Positions 34,390 through 43,994 of a stretch of DNA of 64,000 bases are shown one piece after another; the first letter of the stretch is position 1, and each line of letters opens with the position of its first letter. Made by a program: the position numbers and the translations under genes. The notes under the pieces are model-generated. The model made no database searches. It was not told the origin of the DNA and was given only the letters and a program-made list of their open reading frames with translations. Source of the stretch: CAWCDJ01 sp963836015 (GTDB lineage Bacteria; Acidobacteriota; Terriglobia; Bryobacterales; Bryobacteraceae); NCBI GenBank assembly GCA_963836015.1, contig CAWIIF010000002.1, positions 868,001-932,000 of the forward strand, written 5' to 3'.

Positions 34390-35211
34390 ATGCCTAAATC
34401 TCTAGCGGAATTACAGCAAATCGCCAAGCGCGTGCGGCGGGAAATCATCGAGATGATCGGGGCGGCCGGGTCCGGTCACCCGGGTGGATCGCTGTCGGCG
34501 GTCGAAATCCTGGTCGAGCTCTACTTCGACTACATGAAGATCGACCCCAAGAATCCGGCATGGCCGGATCGCGACCGCTTCATTCTCTCCAAAGGCCACG
34601 CGGCGCCCGTCCTCTACTCCGTCATGGCCGAGGCGGGCTACGCCGAAACGCCCGTGAACCAGCTGAACACGCTGCGAAAGTGGGGCTCGGTCTACCAGGG
34701 CCACCCCGACATGCGCTTCATTCACGCGCTCGAAGCTTCCACCGGGTCGCTCGGCGAAGGTCTGTCGCTGGGGATCGGGATGGGGCTTGCCGCCCGGCTC
34801 GACAAGCGGCCCTTCCGCACCTACGTGATGATGGGCGACGGCGAGATCCAGGAAGGCCAGGTTTGGGAAGCTGCCATGTCGGCGGCCTTCCACAAGATCG
34901 ACAACGTGGTGGCCATCGTGGACTACAACGGCATCCAGCTGGATGGCTTCGTTAAGGACATTATGGAAGTCGCGCCGCTGGCCGACAAGTGGCGGGCCTT
35001 CGGCTGGCACACGCTGGAAATCAACGGCCACGACATCCCCGCCATTCAGGCCGCCCTGCGGGAAGCCGAGGCCACCAAGGGGAAGCCCACCTGCCTCGTG
35101 GCCCACACGGTGAAAGGCAAAGGCGTTTCCTTCATGGAAAACAACCCCAAGTTCCACGGCACGGCGCCGACCGCCGACCAAGTCAAACTGGCCCTTCAGG
35201 AGCTGCAATAA
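34390..35211 (+). CDS. Transketolase, N-terminal subunit
   Basis: This 273-residue protein is the thiamine-diphosphate-binding half of a split transketolase: GAAGSGHPGGSLSAVEILVE near the start, DRFILSKGHAAPVLYSVMA, and the ThDP motif MMGDGEIQEGQVWEAAM followed 20-odd residues later by the NG of VDYNGIQLDG. The other half follows 3 bp later. Together they should move two-carbon ketol units in the pentose phosphate pathway, although split versions sometimes act on other sugars. Confidence 0.92.
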   Translation: MPKSLAELQQIAKRVRREIIEMIGAAGSGHPGGSLSAVEILVELYFDYMKIDPKNPAWPDRDRFILSKGHAAPVLYSVMAEAGYAETPVNQLNTLRKWGSVYQGHPDMRFIHALEASTGSLGEGLSLGIGMGLAARLDKRPFRTYVMMGDGEIQEGQVWEAAMSAAFHKIDNVVAIVDYNGIQLDGFVKDIMEVAPLADKWRAFGWHTLEINGHDIPAIQAALREAEATKGKPTCLVAHTVKGKGVSFMENNPKFHGTAPTADQVKLALQELQ

Positions 35212-35214
35212 GAC

Positions 35215-36195
35215 ATGCCTGCACAAACCAAACCTGCACAAGCCAAATTCGAGCTGAAACTGGGACCGGCCACCCGCGAGGCCTTCGGGCGGGCGCTGGT
35301 GGAGCTCGGGCGTGAAAACCAGGACGTCGTGGTGTGCGACGCGGATCTCTCCAAATCGACCATGACCGTCTACTTCCAGAAGGAGTTTCCCGACCGCTTC
35401 TTTTCCTTCGGGATTGCCGAGGCGAATATGGTGGCGGCCGGCGCGGGCATGGCCCTGGCGGGAAAGATCCCCTTCGTCTCCAGCTTCTCGGCTTTCGTGA
35501 TCAACAAGGGATTCGAGCAGCTCCGGGCCTGTGCGGCGTATCCGCACGTGAACCTCAAGGTGGTGGGCACGCACAGCGGCATTTCGATCGGCGAGGACGG
35601 CCCGTCCCAGATGAGCATCGAGGAGATCTCCCTGGCCTGCTCGCTGGCTGGCTTCGTAGTCATTGCCCCGGCGGATGAGGCCTCGACCAAAGCTCTGGTC
35701 CGCGCGGCCGCCGCGTACGTAGGCCCCGTGTTCATCCGTACCGGCAGGCCCAAGGCGCCGGTCGTGTATGACGCCGCGCAGGTCTTCGAAATCGGCAAGT
35801 CGATCGAAGTGGCGGCCGGCTCGGATGTCACCCTGATCGCCAACGGACTGCTGGTGGCGCAGGCGCTGCTGGCCGCGCAAACGCTGGAGGCCGAGGGGAT
35901 TTCGGCGCGCGTCATCGACATGCACACGGTGAAGCCGATCGACCGCGAGGCCATCGCCAAAGCCGCCTCGGAAACCGGCGCGATCGTGGTGGCGGAAGAG
36001 CACCTCGTGGATGGCGGCCTGGGCGTGCGGGTGGCGCAGGTCGTGGCCGAGAGCCATCCCTGCCCCATGGAGTTCGTCGGCATTCACGACCGTTATGCCG
36101 AATCCGGCCAGCCGGACGAGCTGCTCGAGAAGTACGGACTGGTAGCGCCCGACGTAGCGGCAGCCGCACGCAAGGTAGTCGCGCGCAAGCGCTGA
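35215..36195 (+). CDS. Transketolase, C-terminal subunit
   Basis: This 326-residue protein supplies the pyrimidine-binding and C-terminal domains of transketolase: VVVCDADLSKSTMTVYFQ, RFFSFGIAEANMVAAGAGMA (the conserved Glu that activates ThDP), GTHSGISIGEDGPSQMSIEE and TLIANGLLVAQALLAA. It is immediately downstream of the N-terminal subunit and is translated with it. The N-terminal Lys/Ala/Gln-rich residues are outside the domain. Confidence 0.92.
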   Translation: MPAQTKPAQAKFELKLGPATREAFGRALVELGRENQDVVVCDADLSKSTMTVYFQKEFPDRFFSFGIAEANMVAAGAGMALAGKIPFVSSFSAFVINKGFEQLRACAAYPHVNLKVVGTHSGISIGEDGPSQMSIEEISLACSLAGFVVIAPADEASTKALVRAAAAYVGPVFIRTGRPKAPVVYDAAQVFEIGKSIEVAAGSDVTLIANGLLVAQALLAAQTLEAEGISARVIDMHTVKPIDREAIAKAASETGAIVVAEEHLVDGGLGVRVAQVVAESHPCPMEFVGIHDRYAESGQPDELLEKYGLVAPDVAAAARKVVARKR

Positions 36196-36204
36196 GCCGC
36201 CCGC

Positions 36205-37200
36205 ATGCCGGACGGCCTAGCGGAGACGTTGATCGGGCAGAGTCCCGCCTGCCAGTGGCTGATCGATCGGGAAGGCGTCTTCGTCCTGATCTGCGGAGAG
36301 TCCTGCGCCTTCTTCGGCAAACCTGCCGCGGACCTCGCGGGGCGCCGCATTGCCGACCTCTTGCCGCCCGAAGGCGCCGCCCTGTGGGGTACGCGATTGC
36401 AGCGGATCTTCGCCGGCGAATCGCTCCACATCCGCGAGCTCGCAAACGAGGGCACCTATAACATCTCGGCCTTTCCGGTCCGTGTGGACGGAGACATCCG
36501 CTATGCCGGGGGCCTGGCGCGCGAGATCACGCCTTGGGGCAGCGCCGAGCAGGAGTTGCGCCGTTCCGTGCTGGGCGCCTTGAAGGCAATGGAGTTCGAG
36601 CGGAACATGCTGTCCAGGTTCCTGCACGATTCCATCGGCCAGAACCTGACGGCGTTGGGGCTGCAGCTCGACCTGATCCGCATGGAGCTGGAAACCACGG
36701 CCCCCGATGTGTGTACACGCATCGGCGAGATGCAGGGCCTGCTCGAAGAGATCATGGGGGACACCCGGGAGTACAGCTACGAGCTGAACCCCTCGGCGGT
36801 GGAGCGCACCGGGCTGCGCGCTGCCCTCGACCGGCTGGCCGCGCGGCTGCCCCAGCGCTTCCCGGGGAACCTGCGCCTGAACGTGGACCCTTCGCTGAAG
36901 CTCGAGCCGCAGGTTGCTTCGGCCGTCTTTCACATCGCTCAGGAGGCCGTGGAGAACGCTTTACAGCATTCCGGTTGCTCTGCGATCGAAATCGCGGTAA
37001 AGTCCTCACGTACTGGTACGTTCCTTGAGGTGAAGGACAACGGAAGGGGGTTCGACCCGGGCGACCTGCTGTCCGGGCGCAGAGGGCTGGGGTTTTTGAG
37101 CATGGAGCACTACGCCGCGCAGGCCGGCCTGGAACTGGCGATCGTCAGCCATCCCGGCGCCGGCACCACCGTGCGGGCGGAGACCTCTGAGAACCACTGA
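36205..37200 (+). CDS. PAS-domain histidine kinase, NarL-partner (HisKA_3) type
   Basis: This 331-residue cytosolic kinase has a PAS-like sensor (about 12-110, CQWLIDREGVFVLICGES), a HisKA_3 dimerisation domain with phospho-acceptor H141 in FLHDSIGQNLTALGLQL, and an HATPase domain (HIAQEAVENALQHSGCSAIE, VKDNGRGFDPGDL, GLGFLSMEHYAAQAG). There is no membrane segment. It precedes a LuxR-type response regulator by 8 bp and is the obvious partner. The closeness to the transketolase genes (9 bp) suggests one transcript. Confidence 0.92.
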   Translation: MPDGLAETLIGQSPACQWLIDREGVFVLICGESCAFFGKPAADLAGRRIADLLPPEGAALWGTRLQRIFAGESLHIRELANEGTYNISAFPVRVDGDIRYAGGLAREITPWGSAEQELRRSVLGALKAMEFERNMLSRFLHDSIGQNLTALGLQLDLIRMELETTAPDVCTRIGEMQGLLEEIMGDTREYSYELNPSAVERTGLRAALDRLAARLPQRFPGNLRLNVDPSLKLEPQVASAVFHIAQEAVENALQHSGCSAIEIAVKSSRTGTFLEVKDNGRGFDPGDLLSGRRGLGFLSMEHYAAQAGLELAIVSHPGAGTTVRAETSENH

Positions 37201-37208
37201 GACACAAT

Positions 37209-37886
37209 ATGGCGTTCGACATTGTTCTTGTCGATGATCACAAGCTGGTTCGCGACGGCGTCCGGACGATCCTGGAGAGGGGCGGAGAGTTTCGGGTGGT
37301 GGGGGAGGCTGAAAACGGCGGCGACGCCGTGCAGCTTTGCAAGAAGACCAACCCCGACCTGGTACTAATGGATATCGGGCTGCCCGGGATGAATGGCGTG
37401 GAGGCGACCACCGAATTGCTGCGGCATTGCCCGTCCGTGAAGGTCGTGATCCTGTCGATGTACGACGATGAGAATTCCGTCGTGAGCGCGATCCGCTCGG
37501 GTGCCCGCGCGTTCGTCCTGAAGAAGGCTTCATCGGGCGAACTGGTGGATGCCCTCCGCACGGTGGCGCGCGGAGGTTCGTACCTGAGCTCGCAGGTTTC
37601 CGACCGCCTGCTGCAGCGCATCCAGAGGGGCGACCTGGAAACCCACGACCGCAGTCCGCTGGAATCGCTCTCGCCGCGGGAACTGCAGGTGCTGCGGCTG
37701 GTGGCCGAAGGCAAGACCAGCAAGGATATCGCGGTGCTGCTCGACCTGGGCCTGCAGACCGTGCGCAGCTATCGCAAGACCATGATGAAGAAGCTCGGCG
37801 TGAACAACGTCGCCGGCCTCACGCAGTTGGCCCTGGCAGCCGGCATCACTCACTGGAACAAGCCCGATGCAAACCCTGTGGGGTGA
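37209..37886 (+). CDS. NarL/LuxR-family response regulator
   Basis: This 225-residue protein has a receiver domain (D9/D10 acidic pair, phospho-acceptor D55 in VLMDIGLPG, K in FVLKKASSGE) and a LuxR-type HTH (LSPRELQVLRLVAEGKTSKD, then LDLGLQTVRSYRKTMMKKLG). It is the partner of the kinase just upstream. The next gene overlaps its end by 20 bases, so the amidohydrolase is in the same operon. Confidence 0.93.
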   Translation: MAFDIVLVDDHKLVRDGVRTILERGGEFRVVGEAENGGDAVQLCKKTNPDLVLMDIGLPGMNGVEATTELLRHCPSVKVVILSMYDDENSVVSAIRSGARAFVLKKASSGELVDALRTVARGGSYLSSQVSDRLLQRIQRGDLETHDRSPLESLSPRELQVLRLVAEGKTSKDIAVLLDLGLQTVRSYRKTMMKKLGVNNVAGLTQLALAAGITHWNKPDANPVG

Positions 37887-38748
37887 CTGCGCGGTCACGG
37901 ACGCGCACACCCATTTCTTCTCCCACCGGTTCTTCGCATCTCTGGGCGCGCCCACCGGCAAGAATGCCGGGGAAGTCGCGGCGGCGCTCGGATGGGACTC
38001 GCCACCCGAGGATGCCGCGGCCCTGGCCCACACCTGGGCGGAGGAACTGGACAACCACGGCGTGTCGCGCGCCGCGATCATCGCCAGCGTTCCCGGCGAT
38101 GAGGAATCGGTGAAGGCGGCCGCGCAGGCCTGCCCCGGCCGTTTCTACCCCTTTGCGATGGTCAATCCCCTGGCCGAAGGGGCGCCGGACCTGGAAGGCC
38201 TGGCAGCCGTCTGCCTGTTCCCGGCCATGCACCGGTACGACCTACACCACGAACGCGTGGGGGCGCTGCTCGAGCGGGTGGCCGGCGCTCGGTGCGCGGT
38301 GTTCGTCCACTGCGGCGTCCTGACCGTCGGGGTACGACGCAAGCTGGGACTGCCCTCGCCCTTCGACATGCGGTACTCGAACCCCCTCGACCTGCACGCG
38401 GTAGCGCTCCGCCATCCTAAGGTCCCGTTCATCGTGCCGCACTTTGGCGCGGGCTACTTCCGCGAGGCTCTCATGCTGGCGGACCTGTGCCCCAACGTCT
38501 ACCTGGACACCTCCAGCAGCAACTCCTGGATGCGGTACGAAGGGCTCGACCTGAAGACGGTGTTCCGGCGCGCCCTGGCCGTTGCCGGCCCGGAGCGGCT
38601 GCTCTTCGGGACCGATTCGTCCTTCTTCCCCAGGGGCTGGAATCGGGAGATCTTCCAGATCCAGACACAAACCCTGATGGACCTGGGGATCGGCACGGCG
38701 GATGCACGCGCGATCCTCGGCGGCAACCTCGACCGCATCCTTTCCTGA
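37867..38748 (+). CDS. Amidohydrolase-family protein (TIM-barrel-fold metal-dependent hydrolase)
   Basis: This 293-residue protein of the amidohydrolase-2 type has DAHTHFFSHRF with the H-x-H metal pair, FVHCGVLTVGVRRKL, FIVPHFGAGYFREALM, and LLFGTDSSFFPRGW carrying the metal Asp. Members hydrolyse or decarboxylate cyclic and aromatic acids. The substrate is unknown. It overlaps the regulator gene by 20 bases. Confidence 0.85.
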   Translation: MQTLWGDCAVTDAHTHFFSHRFFASLGAPTGKNAGEVAAALGWDSPPEDAAALAHTWAEELDNHGVSRAAIIASVPGDEESVKAAAQACPGRFYPFAMVNPLAEGAPDLEGLAAVCLFPAMHRYDLHHERVGALLERVAGARCAVFVHCGVLTVGVRRKLGLPSPFDMRYSNPLDLHAVALRHPKVPFIVPHFGAGYFREALMLADLCPNVYLDTSSSNSWMRYEGLDLKTVFRRALAVAGPERLLFGTDSSFFPRGWNREIFQIQTQTLMDLGIGTADARAILGGNLDRILS

Positions 38749-38784
38749 GAACTTCCCGCCCCCAATCCCACTACAGGGGCGACC

Positions 38785-39306
38785 ATGCATTTAGGATTTC
38801 CGCGGCGGGTGCGGCACCCGCTGTATCCACGCCTGGCCGCCGATCCGGCCGGGCGTGCGCCCCGGGTCGCCCCTGCCCTGGCGGGCACCCTCGAGGAACT
38901 GCGCCGCGCCGCTGCCGCCGGTTCGCGGGCTTTGCGCGCGGTCTTCGTGCTGGTGGAACCGGAGCGGCCTTCCCTCAGCCGTGCCGAGCGGGATTTCCTG
39001 TGGGAATGCTTCCAGGTTCCCGCCTTTCTGCTGCTGCGGGATGCCGGCGGAAAAATCCTCGGTTATGAGTGCGAAGCGCAGGACGGGTTTCACCTGGAGA
39101 GTCCGGATGCCCCTCTTCCCGCAGGCATTCTGGAGCGCTCGCCCTGCGAATGTGGACGTCCGGGAAGCCGTCTGGTCTACGCCGAGACCGCCAGCGTGCG
39201 CTCCGCGGCAATGCGGCCGTCCGCGGCCGGCGTATATCCGGCATGCCGCAGCGCCGACCCGAGCGCTTCGAGGATCAGCAGCACATTCTCCGCCGTGGAG
39301 CCGTAG
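38785..39306 (+). CDS. Hypothetical protein, 3' end overlaps opposite gene
   Basis: The reading frame is 173 residues from ATG 38785. The first roughly 130 residues look protein-like (HLGFPRRVRHPLYPRLAAD, LRAVFVLVEPERPSLSRAER, FLWECFQVPAFLLLRDAGGK) and end in a C-x-C motif (RSPCECGRPGSRLV). The remaining part is antisense to the 3' end of the aminotransferase and has a shadow-like composition, so the real end may be near 39180, with another indel hiding the true stop. No family recognised. Confidence 0.5.
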   Translation: MHLGFPRRVRHPLYPRLAADPAGRAPRVAPALAGTLEELRRAAAAGSRALRAVFVLVEPERPSLSRAERDFLWECFQVPAFLLLRDAGGKILGYECEAQDGFHLESPDAPLPAGILERSPCECGRPGSRLVYAETASVRSAAMRPSAAGVYPACRSADPSASRISSTFSAVEP

Positions 39307-40359
39307 CCCATCACTCCGATGCGGAAGACCTTGCCGGCCAGCGGACCGAACCCGCCGGCGATCTCGATATTCCGCTGCTCCAGCAGGTACTGCCGCACCT
39401 TGGCGTCGTCCACACCGGCGGGCACGCCCGGCGTATTCAAGGTCCAGAGCCGGTTCGCCGGATCCTTCACGTGCATCTCGAGCCCCATCGCTTCGATGCC
39501 GGCCACAAACGCCTGGTGGTTCTTGCGGTGGCGGGCCCAGCGGTTCTCCAGACCCTCTTCGGCCACCATCACAAGCCCTTCCCGAAGCGCGTAGAACAGC
39601 GTGGCCGACGCGGTGTGGTGATACTTGCCGCCGCTGTAATAGGCATCCAGCAGTTGCAGGTCGAGATACCACGACTGCACCGGCGTGGTGCGGGCCTTGA
39701 GACGCTCGAGGGCGCGCGGCGAGACGGTCATGGGCGCGAGCCCGGGAGGGCACCCCAGTCCCTTTTGGGTGCAACTGTAGGCGATGTCGATGCCGTTCTC
39801 GTCGACCAGCACCGGCATGCCGCCGAGCGACGTGACGCAATCTGCGATGACCAACGCTCCGGCCTCGTGGGCCGCCTCGCAGATCGGCTTCGCCTGGTTG
39901 TACATCCCGGTGGAGGTTTCGGCCTGCACGAAGGCCACCATCTGAGGCTGCTCGCGGCGGATGAACTCGCGCGCTTCCTGCGGGTCGAACGGCTCGCCCC
40001 AGTTCTTGGTTAGCCGGACGACCTCGGCGCCCTGCCGGCGTGCCATTTCGCCGATGCGGTCGGCGAAGAAGCCGTTGGTCAGCAAGCGCGAATTTGCGCC
40101 CGGGCTCGGCGAAGTTGGCCACCGCGGCTTCCATGCCGGAACTGCCGGTGCCGGATACCGCCAGGTTGAACTGGTTCGCCGTCGAGTAGGCGTAGCCCAG
40201 CAGGGTGCGAATCTCGCCGGCCACCTGGAAGAAGAACGGATCGAGGTGTCCCACAACCCTCTGGCCCATGGCCTGATAGACGCGGGGAGCGACCTGCCCC
40301 GGGCCCGGTCCGAAGAGAAGGCGCGGCGGCGCCTGAAGGGGAGGATAGGATGCCGGCAT
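39177..40359 (-). CDS. Class V aminotransferase, alanine-glyoxylate/serine-pyruvate type (frameshifted)
   Basis: The N-terminal part reads LLFGPGPGQVAPRVYQAMGQ and NLAVSGTGSSGMEAAVAN; the rest, one frame over, reads LTNGFFADRIGEMARRQGAE, ADCVTSLGGMPVLVDENG, YSCTQKGLGCPPGLAP (PLP lysine in TQKGL) and FRIGVMGYGSTAENVL. Removing one base at 40083 restores KFALLTNGFF and a protein of 393 residues, the usual family length. These enzymes exchange amino groups between alanine or serine and glyoxylate or pyruvate. Confidence 0.87.
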
Positions 40360-40451
40360 AAAGGACTAGTGTACCCCTTGGATGCCTCCGTGAGCCGGTC
40401 CGGCCCCGCTTTCCGCGTTACTTTCTGAAGGTCAAATTTGAGGGGAAATCG

Positions 40452-41440
40452 ATGAAGCGAGTCCTGCGAATCCTGAAATATGCCGCCCTTGCGGTTGCCA
40501 TTGTCGCGGCAGCCGCCGTGAGCTACCTGTTCGCCTACAAGCCGGCCACTGCGCCGCCGGCCCGGGTGACGATCGAACGCACGCCCGAGCGCCTCGCGCG
40601 CGGCCGTTACCTGTTCACGCTCGGCGATTGCGACGGCTGCCACTCGGAGCGCGACTTCTCACGCTTCAACGGCCCTGTCGTGGAGGGCCGGCGCGGCGTG
40701 GGAACCGTACTGCCGAAGGACATGGGCCTGCCCGGACTGATTGCGCCGCCGAACATCACTCCGGACCCCGAAACCGGCATCGGCGCGTGGACCGATGGCG
40801 AGAAGATCCGCGCCATCCGCGAGGGCATCGGCCGCGACGGCCGCAACCTCTTCCCCATGATGCCTTACGCCAACTTCCGCAATATGAGCGACGAAGACGT
40901 CTACAGCCTGGTGGCGTATCTCGATTCGCTGCCGCCGGTGAAACACCGCGTGCCCCGGACGAAGGTGGACTTCCCGGTGTCGCTGCTGATCAAGAGCGCT
41001 CCCAAGCCCGCCGGTCATGTTGCGCCGAGCCCGAACGATGGAACAAGCGCAAGTACGGCGAGTACCTCGTGACCGTCGGGGGATGCCGCGATTGCCACAC
41101 ACCGAGCTTCGGCGGCGGAGAGCGATTCCAGGCGGCCCCGGGCGTGGCCGTGGTGAGCGCCAACATCTCGCCCGACAAAGCAACGGGCATCGGACGCTGG
41201 AGCGAAGACTACTTCGTGGAGCGATTCAAACAGTACCGCGACTACGCGGAGAACGGACCGCCTCCGGCCGGCCCGAGTTCCTTCACGCTGATGCCGTGGC
41301 TGAACCTCACCCAACTCCCGGATGAGGACCTTCGGGCGATCTACGCCTTTGTGAGCTCACAGAAGCCCGTGTCGAAGGCGGTGGAAACGCATCCGGGCTT
41401 CGACCCCAAGCCGGCCGGGACACTGATGACGAAGCGGTGA
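40452..41440 (+). CDS. Membrane-anchored di-haem cytochrome c (frameshifted)
   Basis: An N-terminal anchor (YAALAVAIVAAAAVSYLFAY) is followed by two cytochrome c domains: the first with C-D-G-C-H (GDCDGCHSERDF) and MMPYANFRNMSDEDVYSLVA, the second with C-R-D-C-H (GGCRDCHTPSFGG) and LMPWLNLTQLPDEDLRAI. The frame breaks between them; adding one G at 41040/41041 gives PNDGNKRKYGEYLVTVGGC and a continuous 329-residue protein. It is a periplasmic electron carrier of the kind associated with alcohol or aldehyde dehydrogenases. No dehydrogenase is beside it. Confidence 0.87.
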
Positions 41441-41447
41441 CGGCCGC

Positions 41448-41933
41448 TTACTTCTTGCCCTTGGCCTGCTTGTAGATCTCGCGGATCTCCTGGAGGTGCC
41501 GGGCGTGCGACTCCGCATGTCCGGCATAGCCCTCGAGCAGGCTCCGCAGCGTCATCGCGCCGTTTTCGGAGTGGTTGCCGGTCCGCTCGAACGCGCCGGC
41601 GGGCAGGTCCTTGAGGAGTTCATGGTTCTCCGCGCGAATGCGGCGAAACGTTTCGAGCGACTGTTTCGGCTTGCGGCGCGCGTAATCGAGGTTGCGGGCC
41701 CACGCATCCTGGTCGAACGCGATGAGCGTAGGGTTGTCTTCAGCGAGCACCTGCCGGAAGCGGTGCGCCCCGACCAGTTCGGCATCCGCCAGGTGCGCCA
41801 CGATCACGCGGATGCTCCACTTGCCCGGCGCGGGAGTGAAATCCTCTTCCTCTCCGAAGACGCCCGTGAGCACCGTTGCCAGCAACTCCGGGCCGCGGCG
41901 GTAACGTTCCAACAGCGCTGGGATGTCAGACAT
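41448..41933 (-). CDS. DinB-family protein
   Basis: This 161-residue four-helix-bundle protein has the DinB pattern: APGKWSIRVIVAHLADAE with the first metal His, LVGAHRFRQVL, and the final EGYAGHAESHARHLQEIREI with the remaining His residues. DinB-superfamily proteins are metal-dependent, and many act in thiol transfer or remain unassigned. It is convergent with the cytochrome gene, 7 bp away. Confidence 0.88.
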   Translation of the reverse strand: MSDIPALLERYRRGPELLATVLTGVFGEEEDFTPAPGKWSIRVIVAHLADAELVGAHRFRQVLAEDNPTLIAFDQDAWARNLDYARRKPKQSLETFRRIRAENHELLKDLPAGAFERTGNHSENGAMTLRSLLEGYAGHAESHARHLQEIREIYKQAKGKK

Positions 41934-41946
41934 GATGGGACCAGGT

Positions 41947-42102
41947 TCAGTAGTAATCCGCGCAGCTCATATAATAGCCGCACCGTTCGCAGATCAGCTT
42001 GCATTTCCGGGCCGCCAGGCGCGTCGAGCACACCGGGCAGAAGAGCATGGGCTCGTCGTCCCTCGGTGGCACAGGCTGCGGCTGCGGATCGGATGGGTTC
42101 AC
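41947..42102 (-). CDS. Small zinc-ribbon-like protein
   Basis: From GTG 42102 the protein is 51 residues: a short Pro/Gln-rich leader, then MLFCPVCSTRLAARKCKLIC with C-x2-C and a second pair C-x2-C in CERCGYYMSCADYY. Four to six cysteines in this spacing predict one zinc site. A longer in-frame start at 42159 would overlap the gamma-glutamyltransferase promoter region. It is divergent from that gene. Confidence 0.6.
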   Translation of the reverse strand: MNPSDPQPQPVPPRDDEPMLFCPVCSTRLAARKCKLICERCGYYMSCADYY

Positions 42103-42164
42103 AGACGACTCAATTATACGCCCTGCGGCGCCGCGGCCGATTCCCCTACAATAAAGCAATCGTG

Positions 42165-43994
42165 ATGAAACTCAGGATGGCGGTCTTGCTTCTGGCGTTG
42201 GCGGCGGGGGGCATCGCGCAGCGCCAGCCGCCGAACCGGACCTTGCGGCTGCCTTCCCGGGGAACGCGCGGCGCCGTCGCCGGAGGCAGCGAGTACGCCA
42301 CCGAAGCCGGCATGCGCATGTATTTCAGCGGCGGCAGCGCCGTGGATGCGGGCATCGCCACCATGCTGGCCGCCTCAGTGTGCGAGTTCTCGCATTTCGG
42401 ATTGGGCGGCGAAGCTCCCATCCTCGTGCGCACCAAGGCCGGCAAGGTCTACGCCATCGCCGGAGTGGGCACCATGCCCAAGCTGGCCACCGCCGATTTC
42501 TACCGCCACCACAAGCTGCAGCCCGACGAGATTCTCGACCCGCCCGAAGAGCGCGGTCTCAAAGACTGGGTGCCGGTGGCGGGCATCCTCTCGGCGCTGG
42601 TGCCGGGCATGGTGGATGCCGCTCTCGTGACGCTGCGGGATTTCGGCACGAAGTCTTTCTCCGAAGCCGTGGAGCCCGCCATCGAGCTGGCCGACGGCTT
42701 CCCGCTCGACGAAATGCGCGCGATGGCGCTCGGGGGCAGCGTGAGGTATCTGGAGGAGTGGCCCACCTCGCGCCGCGTATTCCTGCCCGACGGGCGCATT
42801 CCGAAGGTCGGTGACATCTTCCGCCAGCCCGACCTGGCGCGCACCCTCCGCTCCATGGCCGAAGTGGAGAAGAAGGCGCTGGCGTCGGGAGCGAGCCGCG
42901 CCAAGGCTATCGACGCCGTCCGCGACTACTTCTATCGCGGCGATATCGCGCGCCGCATCGACGCATTCTCGCGCCAGAACGGCGGCCTGCTGCGGTATGA
43001 CGACATGGCCGCGTTCCGGCTGGAGCCGGAAGAAGCGGTCTCCACGACGTTCCACGGATACACCGTCTACAAGCCGGGCTTCTGGAGCCAGGGGCCTTCG
43101 ATGATCGAGGCTCTGAACATCCTCGAGGGCTTCAATCTCGCCGACATGCGGCTCAATTCGGGCCAGTATATTCACACGCTGGTGGAGGCGCTGAAGCTGG
43201 CGTACGCCGACCGCGATACGTACTACGGCGACCCCAAGTTCGTCAAGATTCCGGAGGCGCGCCTGCTCTCCAAGGAATACGGGGCGGAGCGGCGCAAGCA
43301 GATCGGCGACACCGCGTCGCTCGATTTCCGCCCCGGCAACGTCGAGCCGAATCCTCCCAAGCATCCTTATTACTCGCAGATCGCGCGCTACAAGATCCCC
43401 GACGCGCTGCTGGCCAAAGACACGACGTGCGTGGATGCGATCGACAAGGATGGAGTGGCCATCTCGATCACGCCTTCGGGCGCGTGGATGCCCCCCGTGA
43501 TCGCGGGCGATACGGGCATTCCGCTCACGCAGCGGGCGCAGAGCTTCCTGCTGGTGCCCGGGCATCCGAACGAGCTGGCGGGCGGCAAGCGGCCGCGTGT
43601 GACCCTGAGTCCGACGCTGGTCACGGGGCCGAACCACACGCTGATCACGCTCTCGACGCCCGGCGGCGACAACCAGGACCAGGCGCTGCTGCAGGTGCTG
43701 CTCTACGCCACCGAGTTCGGTATGAATGCCGAGCAGGCGGTGGAGGCGCCGCGGTTCCAGACCGAGCACCTGGTTTCGAGTTTCGACAACCACGCCATGA
43801 GCCCGGGCAGCCTGCTGCTCGACGAGCGGACCGCCACTGGAGTGGTCGCGGATCTGGAGAAGCGCGGCCATAAGATCGAGATGCGCTCGCGATACTCGAG
43901 CGGGGCCGCGCCCGTATTCATCCGGCTCAATCCGAACGGGATGATCGAGGCAGGCGCAGACCCGTACTACTTCCGCGCGTCGCAGGCATGGTAG
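42165..43994 (+). CDS. ggt: Gamma-glutamyltransferase
   Basis: This 609-residue protein (ATG 42165) has a signal peptide (MKLRMAVLLLALAAGGIA). The family marks are GGSAVDAGIATMLAASVCEF, GPSMIEALNILEGF, the self-cleavage site with the nucleophile T420 in KDTTCVDAIDKDG, and the oxyanion/substrate region LTQRAQSFLL followed by RVTLSPTLVTG. It should be exported and cut into large and small subunits, then transfer or hydrolyse gamma-glutamyl groups of glutathione or similar. TAG overlaps the ATG of the next gene. The segment after T420 is CVDAID instead of the common HxSVVD, so the exact specificity may differ. Confidence 0.9.
   Translation: MKLRMAVLLLALAAGGIAQRQPPNRTLRLPSRGTRGAVAGGSEYATEAGMRMYFSGGSAVDAGIATMLAASVCEFSHFGLGGEAPILVRTKAGKVYAIAGVGTMPKLATADFYRHHKLQPDEILDPPEERGLKDWVPVAGILSALVPGMVDAALVTLRDFGTKSFSEAVEPAIELADGFPLDEMRAMALGGSVRYLEEWPTSRRVFLPDGRIPKVGDIFRQPDLARTLRSMAEVEKKALASGASRAKAIDAVRDYFYRGDIARRIDAFSRQNGGLLRYDDMAAFRLEPEEAVSTTFHGYTVYKPGFWSQGPSMIEALNILEGFNLADMRLNSGQYIHTLVEALKLAYADRDTYYGDPKFVKIPEARLLSKEYGAERRKQIGDTASLDFRPGNVEPNPPKHPYYSQIARYKIPDALLAKDTTCVDAIDKDGVAISITPSGAWMPPVIAGDTGIPLTQRAQSFLLVPGHPNELAGGKRPRVTLSPTLVTGPNHTLITLSTPGGDNQDQALLQVLLYATEFGMNAEQAVEAPRFQTEHLVSSFDNHAMSPGSLLLDERTATGVVADLEKRGHKIEMRSRYSSGAAPVFIRLNPNGMIEAGADPYYFRASQAW

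Noticed and set aside
34411..36087. 558-codon minus-strand frame opposite the transketolase genes
   Set aside because: The plus strand carries unmistakable transketolase motifs; the antisense product is H/G/R-rich without family features.
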